Part shown: positions 1 through 7,207 of the stretch, piece after piece | How positions within the stretch are numbered: the stretch's first letter is position 1 | How the letters are laid out: each line of letters begins with the position of its first letter | Source: Ruminococcaceae bacterium UBA6855 | GTDB lineage: Bacteria > Bacillota > Clostridia > Oscillospirales > Acutalibacteraceae | Direction of reading: 5' to 3' | NCBI GenBank assembly: GCA_002451755.1 | Contig: DKDF01000086.1 | Span: 1 to 16,779, forward strand | Length of the DNA stretch: 16,779 nucleotides | The notes under the pieces: generated by a model | The model's database searches: none | What the model saw: the letters and a program-made list of their open reading frames with translations, nothing else | Told to the model about the DNA's origin: nothing | Position numbers and translations under genes: made by a program

Positions 1-70
1 TCTTTTACTTAAGCTTTCTTTTCCCCCGGTAGAACCGGGGATTTTCAACTGTTGCGAAACAATAAAAACG

Positions 71-99
71 AGAGAGCCGGATTTCCGGCTCTCTTTTTT
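71..99 (+). terminator. Intrinsic terminator of an unseen upstream plus-strand gene
   Basis: A perfect 10-bp stem (71-80 with 85-94) and a 4-nt loop are followed by a run of T. No coding region lies before it in the window, so it probably ends a plus-strand unit that begins left of the window. A smaller hairpin at 24-40 (7-bp GC-rich stem, 3-nt loop) precedes it and lacks a good T tract. Confidence 0.75.
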
Positions 100-129
100 C
101 AGCGAAACAAACTATCTTCAATTTGAATT

Positions 130-324
130 TTATCGGCTATCGCCGATAACAGACAGCCGCAAGGGCTGTCTATACGAAGTGCGTTGTCCGAAAACCACAG
201 AAAATTTAAAGGCGAACGAAGTTCGCCCCTACGGTCGGTAAAATAAACTTTTGCAAAGATTTTGTGCCGCTCGCGCGGCGGCGGTGCGTCGAGCCGGCTC
301 ACCTATATGGGCGCCCAAATAGGT
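130..324. repeat. Gene-free array of short hairpins, probable intergenic repeat element
   Basis: Six palindromic units follow one another with little spacing: 130-149 (8-bp stem), 151-171 (8-bp stem, 5-nt loop), 211-227 (7-bp stem, 3-nt loop), 266-279 (5-bp stem), 291-300 (self-complementary GAGCCGGCTC) and 301-324 (imperfect 24-nt palindrome around GGGCGCCC). Open frames across it are short, lack ribosome sites and encode nothing recognisable. The packing of palindromes and the GGCGAAC/GTTCGCC unit resemble dispersed intergenic repeats seen in Clostridia, but only a search for other copies in the genome could prove it. The rest of 100-437 holds nothing but the terminator at 389-425. Confidence 0.45.
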
Positions 325-388
325 TTTGTTAAAAATCCAAGCTCGCTCTTTATGCTCCACACCGCTAAAAGATTTTATCATCTTAATC

Positions 389-425
389 AAAAATCCGCTG
401 TATCATTTTATTTGATACAGCGGAT
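389..425 (-). terminator. Terminator of the ABC exporter operon
   Basis: A 13-bp perfect stem (393-405 with 413-425) and a 7-nt loop lie 12 bases beyond the stop codon of the minus-strand exporter gene. Read on the minus strand the stem runs into a T tract (389-392). The plus-strand side is also T-rich (TAATTTTTATA), so it may work in both directions. Confidence 0.8.
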
Positions 426-437
426 AATTTTTATATT

Positions 438-2291
438 TTACACTCCGAACTGGCTGGCGTAGAGTTCTCTGTAGAAGCCGTTCTGCGCGAGCAGCTGTTC
501 GTGCGTGCCCTGCTCGACTATCGTGCCGTTGTTCATAACCAAGATAACATCGGCGTCGCGGATAGTAGAGAGCCTGTGCGCAATAACGAAGCTCGTTCTG
601 CCGTTCATCAGCGCGTTCATCGCCTTTTGGATGTGTACTTCTGTGCGTGTGTCAACTGAGCTTGTCGCCTCGTCGAGGATGAGCACCGACGGATTTGCGA
701 GGATGGCGCGGGCTATCGTCAGAAGCTGGCGCTGACCCTGCGAGATGTTCTCGCCGTTCTCTTCGAGCATCGTCTCGTAGCCGTCGGGCAGAGTGCTGAT
801 AAAGTGGTGGACTCTTGCCGCCTTTGCCGCGCCAATGACCTCTTCGCGCGAGCAATCTTTGCGTCCGTAGGCTATGTTCTCCATTATCGTGCCCTCGAAC
901 AGCCATGTGTCCTGGAGCACCATGCCGAATACGCTGCGCAGATTTTCGCGCGGCATCGTGCGTATGTCGTGCCCGTCGAGAAGAATCTCGCCTTTATTGA
1001 CATCGTAGAAGCGCATGAGCAGGTTCACGAATGTCGTCTTGCCTGCTCCGGTCGGTCCGACTATCGCGACGAGCTGACCCGGCTCGACCTTCAGATTCAT
1101 GTTTTCGATAAGCGGCGCTTCGGGAGTGTAGCTGAAGCTGACATCTCTGAATTCGACCTCGCCCTTGGGCTCTTCGATCCTGGTGTCGTAGCAGTCGGCG
1201 CACTCGTCGGGCTCATCGAGGAGGTTAAACACGCGCTCCGCACTCGCGAGCGAGGATTGAAGATTGTTCGCGATGTTGCCGATGCTGACGAGCGGCTGCA
1301 TGAAGAGCTTTGAATAAGTGAAGAAAGTCGTTATGTCGCCGAGGGAGAAAGTGCCCTTTATGACATACACGCCGCCTATGACGCAGATGAGCACATAGGC
1401 TATGTTGCTGACGAAATTTAATATCGGGCCGATTATGCCGGAGATGAACTGCGCTTTATATCCGGCTTTTGCGAGACTTACATTTATATCGTCGAACTCG
1501 TCTATCGCCTGCTCCTCGTGGTCAAAGACTTTTATGAGCGTGTGACCGGTGTACATCTCTTCGATGTGTCCGTTTATGTTGCCCGTCTCGTCCCACTGGC
1601 GGCGGAAGTACCGCTTTGAGCGCTTTGAGATAAGCGATACCACGAGAAGGCTCGGCGGGAGCACCGAGAGCGTGATGAGCGTCAGCTGCCAGCTGACATA
1701 GAACATCAGCGCAAGCATTCCGATGAAGCTCACCGCAGAGGTGATTATCTGAATGAGATTGTTCTGCAGGGTGTTGCTGATATTGTCGATATCATTCATC
1801 ATCTTGCTGAGGATATCGCCCTTCGAGTGCGAGTCGATATAGCTCAGCGGCAGATGGGTCAGCTTGTCGTTGACCTTGTCGCGCAGATTGCGCACGACCG
1901 ACTGCGTGACGCCCGCCATGATATAGTGCTGAACATAGCTGAGCACTGCGCTAAGACCGTAGATGCCGAGAATGGTCAGCAGTATTTTCTGTATCTTTGA
2001 AAAGTTTATCTCGCCGCCGGAGAGCTTTATATCCGCCTGCTCTTTTATCGCGTCGACTATGTCGCCGAGGAACATCGGTCCCGTGACGGTCAGCACCGTG
2101 CCGATAACGCCCGCTATGAGCACGACAATCATGCCGGGGATAAACGGCTTTAAAAGCGGCACGAAGCGCGAGACGGTCTCTTTGAAATTCTTCGGCTTTT
2201 CGTCGGGGCGGCGGTTTCCGCCGGAATATCCGCTGTATTTTTTTCTCGATTGAGAGGTGCGCTTTCTCTTCAGAGGTGATCTTCTGCTCAT
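438..2291 (-). CDS. ABC exporter half-transporter, catalytically competent subunit
   Basis: A 617-residue fused membrane domain plus ATPase of the ABC exporter type (BmrD/LmrD/TM288-like). An unusually long, very basic N-terminus (about residues 1-35) precedes six predicted membrane helices (about 50-345). The nucleotide-binding domain shows Walker A GPTGAGKT (412-419), Q-loop Q460, signature ISQGQ (516-520, not the usual LSGGQ), Walker B VLILDE with catalytic E541, and switch H572. The ATG at 2291 is chosen over a frame opening 54 bases upstream because AAAGGAGG sits just before it and it overlaps the preceding stop as ATGA, which implies translational coupling. The partner is the 2288-4012 gene. 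By analogy with the family it exports drugs, lipids or peptides; the substrate cannot be read from sequence. Confidence 0.93.
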   Translation of the reverse strand: MSRRSPLKRKRTSQSRKKYSGYSGGNRRPDEKPKNFKETVSRFVPLLKPFIPGMIVVLIAGVIGTVLTVTGPMFLGDIVDAIKEQADIKLSGGEINFSKIQKILLTILGIYGLSAVLSYVQHYIMAGVTQSVVRNLRDKVNDKLTHLPLSYIDSHSKGDILSKMMNDIDNISNTLQNNLIQIITSAVSFIGMLALMFYVSWQLTLITLSVLPPSLLVVSLISKRSKRYFRRQWDETGNINGHIEEMYTGHTLIKVFDHEEQAIDEFDDINVSLAKAGYKAQFISGIIGPILNFVSNIAYVLICVIGGVYVIKGTFSLGDITTFFTYSKLFMQPLVSIGNIANNLQSSLASAERVFNLLDEPDECADCYDTRIEEPKGEVEFRDVSFSYTPEAPLIENMNLKVEPGQLVAIVGPTGAGKTTFVNLLMRFYDVNKGEILLDGHDIRTMPRENLRSVFGMVLQDTWLFEGTIMENIAYGRKDCSREEVIGAAKAARVHHFISTLPDGYETMLEENGENISQGQRQLLTIARAILANPSVLILDEATSSVDTRTEVHIQKAMNALMNGRTSFVIAHRLSTIRDADVILVMNNGTIVEQGTHEQLLAQNGFYRELYASQFGV

Positions 2292-4012
2292 GCGAGTTCC
2301 TCCTTTGAAAGCTGGGATTGGGCAATTTCGCGGTAGACCGTACAATTTTTGAGCAGCTCGCGGTGAGTGCCGATGCCTGCGACCTTGCCCTCGTCGAGCA
2401 CGATTATACGGCTCGCGTCGATTATCGTTCCGACGCGCTGGGCGACGATTATTTTTGTTATATCCGGCATTCTCTCGCGCAGAGCCTTGCGGAGCTTCGC
2501 GTCGGTCGAGAAGTCGAGAGCCGAGAAGCTGTCGTCAAAAACATATATCTCAGCCTTTCTTATCAGCACGCGCGCTATCGCGAGACGCTGGCGCTGACCG
2601 CCGGAAAGGTTCTTGCCGTTTTGCGAGAGCTCGCTGTCGAGTCCGTCCGGCATGGCTCTGACAAAGTCCGCCGCCTGCGCGGTTTCGAGTGCCTCCCACA
2701 TCTCCTCTTCTGTAGCGTCGGGCTTGCCCATGCGCAGATTGTCGGCGACGGTGCCGCTGAACAGGAATGCGCTCTGCGGGATGAAGCCTATTTTCTCGTG
2801 GAGGGTACGCATAGACATATTCTTTATGTCCACGCCGTCAATGAGAATCCTGCCGCCTGAGACATCGTAGAATCGGGGGATAAGATTGACGAGAGTCGAT
2901 TTGCCCGAGCCGGTCGAGCCGATAACGCCTATCGAGCTGCCGCGCTTTATTTTGAGATCGATATTGTGCAGGGATTCCTCGCTGCCGTTATACGACAGGC
3001 ACGCCTTTTCAAACTCGACTGAATATTCGCTGTTTTCGTTGCCGTCAGTGACAGTGCCGGGGACAGTGCCGGGTTCGATATCGAGCACCGACTGGATTCG
3101 GTTGCCGCAGGCTATCGCCTTTGTGACGCTGATTATGAGATTCGCGAGCTTTATCAGCTCAACGAGAATCTGGGACATATAGTTATAGAGCGCAACGACC
3201 GCGCCGCGCGAGATGGCGCCGGAATCAACGCGTATTGCGCCGACGTATATCAGCGCGATTATCGCGAGGTTTATGAGCACGAAAGTTGCAGGGTTCATGA
3301 AAGCGGATATCCTGCCGACCGCCGTCTGCATCTCGGTCAGGGCGCTGTTTTTTGCGTCGAAGTCCGCAATTTCCTCTTCCTCTTTGCAGAACGCTCTGAC
3401 AACGCGGGTACCGAGCAGGTTTTCGCGCGTCTTGCTCAGCAGCCCGTCCAGTTTCTGCTGAACCTTGCGGTACATCGGTATGCACACGAGCATTATCGCG
3501 AACACGACCGCGGCGAGAGCGGGTACCGCAACGACAAACACGAGCGACGATTTTGCGTCGACCGTGAACGCCATTATCACCGCGCCGAATACAACGAACG
3601 GCGAGCGCAGGACGAGGCGCAGGGTCAGGTTCGTTCCGGTCTGAACCTGATTTATATCGCCCGTCAGGCGGGTTATGAGTGTCGGCGCGCCGAGCGAATC
3701 GAGCTGGGAATAAGAGAGCTTGCCGATATGCTTAAAAAGCGCGTGGCGGATATCGGAAGCAAAGCCGACCGACGCCTTCGCCGAGAAATACTGTGCCACA
3801 AGCGTGCTGCAAAGACCCAGTATGCCGAGCAGACCGAGCAGCAGGCAGCGTTTGATGATATAAACCTTGTCACCGTTCTCTATGCCGACATCGATTATAG
3901 TCGAGACTATCAGCGGAACAGTCAGCTCGAACGCCACTTCAATGAGCTTGAAAAACGGCGCGAGAATACTTTCAATTTTGTATTTTTTCAAATACTTCAA
4001 AAGCTTTGACAT
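2288..4012 (-). CDS. ABC exporter half-transporter with degenerate ATP site
   Basis: A 574-residue half-transporter: six-helix membrane domain (about 15-305), then an ATPase domain with Walker A GSTGSGKST (365-373), Q413 and a canonical LSGGQ signature (469-473). Two catalytic positions are altered. Walker B reads YVFDD, with Asp494 where the catalytic Glu is expected, and the switch histidine is Gln525 (AQRVGT). This is the pattern of the degenerate-site subunit in heterodimeric exporters such as TM287/TM288 and BmrCD; its atypical site would be completed by the non-canonical ISQGQ of the partner at 438-2291. The ATG at 4012 is preferred to one 27 bases upstream because GAGGAG precedes it by a normal spacing. 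It is the first gene of a two-gene operon. Confidence 0.93.
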   Translation of the reverse strand: MSKLLKYLKKYKIESILAPFFKLIEVAFELTVPLIVSTIIDVGIENGDKVYIIKRCLLLGLLGILGLCSTLVAQYFSAKASVGFASDIRHALFKHIGKLSYSQLDSLGAPTLITRLTGDINQVQTGTNLTLRLVLRSPFVVFGAVIMAFTVDAKSSLVFVVAVPALAAVVFAIMLVCIPMYRKVQQKLDGLLSKTRENLLGTRVVRAFCKEEEEIADFDAKNSALTEMQTAVGRISAFMNPATFVLINLAIIALIYVGAIRVDSGAISRGAVVALYNYMSQILVELIKLANLIISVTKAIACGNRIQSVLDIEPGTVPGTVTDGNENSEYSVEFEKACLSYNGSEESLHNIDLKIKRGSSIGVIGSTGSGKSTLVNLIPRFYDVSGGRILIDGVDIKNMSMRTLHEKIGFIPQSAFLFSGTVADNLRMGKPDATEEEMWEALETAQAADFVRAMPDGLDSELSQNGKNLSGGQRQRLAIARVLIRKAEIYVFDDSFSALDFSTDAKLRKALRERMPDITKIIVAQRVGTIIDASRIIVLDEGKVAGIGTHRELLKNCTVYREIAQSQLSKEELA

Positions 4013-4045
4013 GCTATTCTCCTCTTTTATATATTGCATTCTATA

Positions 4046-4074
4046 ATGGTATATAATATCCTAAATAATACCAT
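4046..4074. promoter_or_regulatory. Inverted repeat over the exporter promoter, possible operator
   Basis: Perfect 7-bp arms ATGGTAT (4046-4052) and ATACCAT (4068-4074) are separated by 15 AT-rich bases. The right arm overlaps the minus-strand -10 element and the left arm falls in the first transcribed bases, a usual place for a repressor site. No regulator gene is present in the window, so the binding protein is unknown. Confidence 0.35.
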
Positions 4075-4093
4075 GAAAACAGGTGATTTTCAA
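4065..4093 (-). promoter_or_regulatory. Sigma-A promoter of the ABC exporter operon
   Basis: On the minus strand TTGAAA (4088-4093) is followed by 17 bases and TATTAT (4065-4070), each a 5/6 match to consensus. The transcript would start near 4058 and reach the ribosome site of the 4012 gene after about 30 bases. Confidence 0.65.
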
Positions 4094-4117
4094 GATGTTA
4101 CGCCTATTTACCGTTCC

Positions 4118-4146
4118 TTGACAGAGACGGGGAGCAGTGATAAACT
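4118..4146 (+). promoter_or_regulatory. Sigma-A promoter of the YoaK-family gene
   Basis: A perfect TTGACA (4118-4123), 17-base spacer and TAAACT (4141-4146, 4/6) lie about 35 bases before the ATG at 4181. It is divergent from the exporter promoter 25 bases away. Confidence 0.55.
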
Positions 4147-4180
4147 TATGCGTTGTAGAAAAGAAACGGTGTGGTGAACG

Positions 4181-4906
4181 ATGAAAGAAAAGGCTCTCAA
4201 AAAAGATGAAGAGCTTCTCGAATGCGAAAAGCTCTGGATATTTGCCGTTATGATAGCGGTCGGCGGATTTTTCGGCGCATATACATATGTTCAAAAAGGC
4301 GGCGTGTTCTGCAACGCGCAGACGGCGAACTTCGTGCTCATGGCGGTTCAGCTCGGGCGCGGGAACTGGCGCAAGGCGCTGTATTATCTTCTGCCCGCTT
4401 CGGCTTATCTGCTCGGCACGGTCATTTCGGAATTTTTGCCCAAGCATATAAACCGCCGCAAGATAGTCCGCTGGGACACGGCGTTCGTGGCGTTTGAAAT
4501 GGCGTGGATATTTGCGCTCGGATTTGTCCCGGACGATGCGCCGCCGCAGATCTGCCAGGTGGCTGTGAATTTTATCGCCTCGATGCAGTTCAACACATTC
4601 CGCCAGGCGAAGAAAATTCCGATGGCGACTACATTTTGCACCAACCATGTCCGCCAGGTCGGCTCGAACCTCGTCAAGTGGCTTCGCAGCGGTAATAAAG
4701 AGGCGCGCGGCAAGATGTTCGCGCATCTGCTGATGATAGGCTCGTTTGTCGCGGGCGCGGTCGCTTCAACTTTTCTCTGCGGCTATCTCGGCGGCAAGAC
4801 TATCTGGTGCGCCGAAATATTGCTCGCAATAGTGTTCTTTGCGCTCCTGCGTGCCGATCTCGGCGAGGAACATGATAAACTCGATGTTGTTCCGCACGGT
4901 CATTGA
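4181..4906 (+). CDS. YoaK-family (DUF1275) integral membrane protein
   Basis: A 241-residue protein with about six hydrophobic segments (roughly 19-37, 47-60, 66-85, 101-116, 180-202, 206-225). The family hallmarks are a QTANF element near 47-51 after the first helix and a central region near 149-166 containing ATTFCTNHVRQVGSNL, which corresponds to the conserved TTxxTGN-like segment of DUF1275 proteins. The length is typical. Members are inner-membrane proteins of unknown function, some tentatively called transporters; no catalytic role can be inferred. The ribosome site (GGTGTGGTGAA) is weak. It is transcribed alone, between its own promoter and the terminator at 4950-5014, and diverges from the ABC exporter. 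Confidence 0.85.
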   Translation: MKEKALKKDEELLECEKLWIFAVMIAVGGFFGAYTYVQKGGVFCNAQTANFVLMAVQLGRGNWRKALYYLLPASAYLLGTVISEFLPKHINRRKIVRWDTAFVAFEMAWIFALGFVPDDAPPQICQVAVNFIASMQFNTFRQAKKIPMATTFCTNHVRQVGSNLVKWLRSGNKEARGKMFAHLLMIGSFVAGAVASTFLCGYLGGKTIWCAEILLAIVFFALLRADLGEEHDKLDVVPHGH

Positions 4907-4949
4907 TGACAAGCTGTTGAACTTTACATGATTTATAAGTAAAAAAACA

Positions 4950-5014
4950 AAAGCTCCCATGCGTTCTCGGATATGTTGATATATCGGGAAAGTCGCACGG
5001 GAGCTTTGATTTTT
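4950..5014. terminator. Long shared terminator between convergent genes
   Basis: Arms 4950-4963 and 4994-5007 form a 14-bp stem with one A-C mismatch, and the inner 30 bases can pair further. The plus strand ends in ATTTTTG. The minus strand leads into TGTTTTTTTA (complement of 4941-4950). It probably stops both the YoaK-family transcript and the opposing envelope operon. Confidence 0.75.
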
Positions 5015-5034
5015 GCGCTAAAAAATAGGTGTGT

Positions 5035-5063
5035 AAATTGTAAAGTAAATCGCTTTACAATTT
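5035..5063 (-). other. AT-rich hairpin just after the envelope operon
   Basis: A perfect 11-bp stem (5035-5045 with 5053-5063) and a 7-nt loop start 3 bases beyond the stop codon at 5067. There is no immediate T tract on the minus strand, so it may protect the 3' end while the hairpin at 4950-5007 terminates transcription. Confidence 0.4.
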
Positions 5064-5066
5064 GAC

Positions 5067-6449
5067 TTAGCCCATTATGGGTATCTCAAGGAATGTATAA
5101 GTAAAGCAATTGATAATATAGAAAATAAATGCGGCTGTCGTGACTGCATATCCCGCAAATTTTTTCGCTTTGCTATCAGAAAGTGAAGAATACATCGCTG
5201 CGCAGGCGATGAGCGTGAACATCTCGGTGAAGAAAAATACACGCTGACCGGAGGCGTAGACGGACGAAGAAAATCCGAGCACCGCGGCGCAGCAGACGGC
5301 GGCGCTGAACAGCACGCCGACGGTGAAACCGAGCTTTTTGTTCTTCTTGATGAGAGCCGCTATAAGGGCGAAAATGCTCATAAGAAAAACAAAGCAGAGC
5401 GCGATGACTGCGAGCTCGAGCGGAAGATAATTGCCGCTCTTGAACATCTTTTCAAAGCCTTTGTCCGGGGTGGTGCGGCGGATAATAATATATGCGGCGT
5501 TGACTCCGACACACAGCACCGAGGCGAATATTGCAAAGCCTGATAAAATTTTCTTTATTTTCCGCGAGCCGCCGAACGCTTCATATACCGATGCGCCGAG
5601 CAGAACAAGAAAAATAGCTGCTGTTATCAGCGAGAAGAAAAACGAAAATGCGAAATAATTTGAAAATCCGCAAAGCAGTTTTTCAAATATATTCATTTTG
5701 GAAAATCTTTCAAAACCCGATGCCGCTTCCATCGCTCCGCGCCCGCGAAGTCCGGGCGAGAGAACCAACACGGCGGCGGAAACCGCGCTCGGCAGGAGCG
5801 GAATGAATTGACGGAGTCTGAGCCTGCGTTGATATGCCGAAAAAATCAGCAGAATCACCTGAAGAGCAAGCACCGCGGCGCAGGACTGCTCCTGAGATGC
5901 CGCGACGACAGAAGCGATCGCGGCGGCGACATATGCCATAGGATTCACGCGTTCGCCGAATACCTCGAATGTGAGCGGAGTCACCGTGATAAGCAGGGCG
6001 GCGAACGGAACGAGAAATGTAAACGAACCCGCAAACCAGAACACCGACGGGTTGAGACATGGCAGGAATACTGCCAACGGCACCGAACAGGCGAAGATAT
6101 ATCTCTGCTTTATATCTGCCTTTTCGCCGAAAAAATCCGACAGGCGGCAGAGAAAATACATTATATATATTATCAGCGCGGCTATGAACAGCTTCCAGAA
6201 AATGAGCGGCAGGCGCAGGAAGTTTATCATCAGCCATTCGCCTACTATCCGCCCGGACACTGTCGTGTACCGCTCGTGCAGCCAGCTTGCGACAGTAAAT
6301 CCGTTTCTGTGGAGTATGCCGAGAAAGTGTCCGTCGTCGGTTTTGAGGATCAGCCGAGTGAACACCGTGCAGAAAAACAGCACGGCGGCGGAGAAAGCGG
6401 CTATTATCGAGCGCGGAGAGTTTCGGAGTTCTTTCAGCTTTTCTCTCAT
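5067..6449 (-). CDS. Polytopic membrane protein, DUF6056-like
   Basis: About 460 residues with some 10-12 hydrophobic segments spread over the whole length. After the first helix comes an extracytoplasmic stretch with D39-G40 and YTTVSGRIVGEW (61-72), and midway there is a LSPGLRGRGA segment. This helix/acidic loop/SGR/SPGxxxR layout recalls DUF6056 and related GT-C-like or GtrII-like envelope proteins; glycosyl transfer is inference only. The ATG at 6449 is chosen over an upstream extension of 34 residues because GGGAGG precedes it and it overlaps the stop of the upstream gene as ATGA. It is the last gene of a three-gene operon with two exported proteins, which points to a role in surface glycans or envelope assembly. 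Confidence 0.7.
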   Translation of the reverse strand: MREKLKELRNSPRSIIAAFSAAVLFFCTVFTRLILKTDDGHFLGILHRNGFTVASWLHERYTTVSGRIVGEWLMINFLRLPLIFWKLFIAALIIYIMYFLCRLSDFFGEKADIKQRYIFACSVPLAVFLPCLNPSVFWFAGSFTFLVPFAALLITVTPLTFEVFGERVNPMAYVAAAIASVVAASQEQSCAAVLALQVILLIFSAYQRRLRLRQFIPLLPSAVSAAVLVLSPGLRGRGAMEAASGFERFSKMNIFEKLLCGFSNYFAFSFFFSLITAAIFLVLLGASVYEAFGGSRKIKKILSGFAIFASVLCVGVNAAYIIIRRTTPDKGFEKMFKSGNYLPLELAVIALCFVFLMSIFALIAALIKKNKKLGFTVGVLFSAAVCCAAVLGFSSSVYASGQRVFFFTEMFTLIACAAMYSSLSDSKAKKFAGYAVTTAAFIFYIINCFTYTFLEIPIMG

Positions 6450-7189
6450 CTTTCGGTGCCTCCCGCCAACGCATACGGATTTTCGGCGGTTCCGCTTCCG
6501 CAAAGAGCAAGAATATTGCTGCGAAGATACATCGCCGGACATACGCCGCACAGCTCGTCCGCCGCGAGCGTTTTATAGAATCCACCTGTCGTAGTGACCG
6601 CCGTAACGCTGCTCTGATTCGTCGAAACCGGCGAGCTTGTCCAGTACCAGCAGTATTTGCGCAGAGTTAAATAGCGCGAAGCATCGTTTTTGATGCACTG
6701 CTCGGTCGGGCTTCTGCGGCGGTCGGCGGCGCTTATATTTTTGAGCATATCTTTTGACGGCAGGAATATCGAATCGCCGTTTCGGTCGGGCGATATGAGC
6801 GAAAGGTCATTATCTGAAAAATTCTCCGGGCTTAAAAATCCGCTCTCCGAATTGAGCCATGCGCGTAGGGGAGAGGTGAGATAATCGGAGCTGCCGATGC
6901 CGTCCTCAGACGGGTCGAACGCCCTGAAGCACAGCACCTTTTCGCTCATGAGCAGAGTTCTGCCGCCCGTTTCGATGACTCTCCATACAATAGGCTCGCC
7001 GAGATATGAACCGATGGCTATTCTGTCGCCGCTCTTGAGCGTGACTTCCCGCGACTCGCCGCCACCGACGCTGGCGGACGAAGAAAACAGTAGGTGAGAC
7101 GATGCGCTTTTGATTTTTGCGTTCCCGATAAAAGCCAGCGCAAATAGCAATATTGCCGCAATTGCAGCCGCTCTGAAAGCCTTTTTCAC
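6446..7189 (-). CDS. Exported DUF6273-domain protein
   Basis: 247 residues beginning with a basic N-terminus and one hydrophobic segment (about 5-23), a signal peptide or anchor. The DUF6273 fold is suggested by the order GDRIAIGSYLGEPIVWRVIE (54-73), LLMSEKVLCFRAFD (79-92), SPLRAWLN (106-113), an FSDND step (124-128), IFLPSKDML (141-149), YWTSSP (182-187) and CPAMYLRSN near the end. The family is common in Firmicute surface proteins and has no firmly assigned activity; its shape resembles formylglycine-enzyme/lectin-like folds. The start codon is GTG at 7189 with a modest GGGGTG site. It begins 18 bases after the lipoprotein gene and is coupled to the membrane protein downstream. A second DUF6273 protein lies at 12561-13778. 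Confidence 0.75.
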   Translation of the reverse strand: MKKAFRAAAIAAILLFALAFIGNAKIKSASSHLLFSSSASVGGGESREVTLKSGDRIAIGSYLGEPIVWRVIETGGRTLLMSEKVLCFRAFDPSEDGIGSSDYLTSPLRAWLNSESGFLSPENFSDNDLSLISPDRNGDSIFLPSKDMLKNISAADRRRSPTEQCIKNDASRYLTLRKYCWYWTSSPVSTNQSSVTAVTTTGGFYKTLAADELCGVCPAMYLRSNILALCGSGTAENPYALAGGTER

Positions 7190-7207
7190 CGTCTCACCCC
7201 TTCTGTT

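Noticed and set aside
99..302. Minus-strand 67-residue open frame across the hairpin region
   Set aside because: It runs through several palindromes, lacks a ribosome site and resembles no protein; the sequence is better explained as a repeat element.
2288..4012. Inactive pseudogene because of the missing catalytic Glu and His
   Set aside because: The frame is intact, Walker A and signature are perfect, and this exact pair of changes is normal for degenerate-site subunits of heterodimeric exporters.
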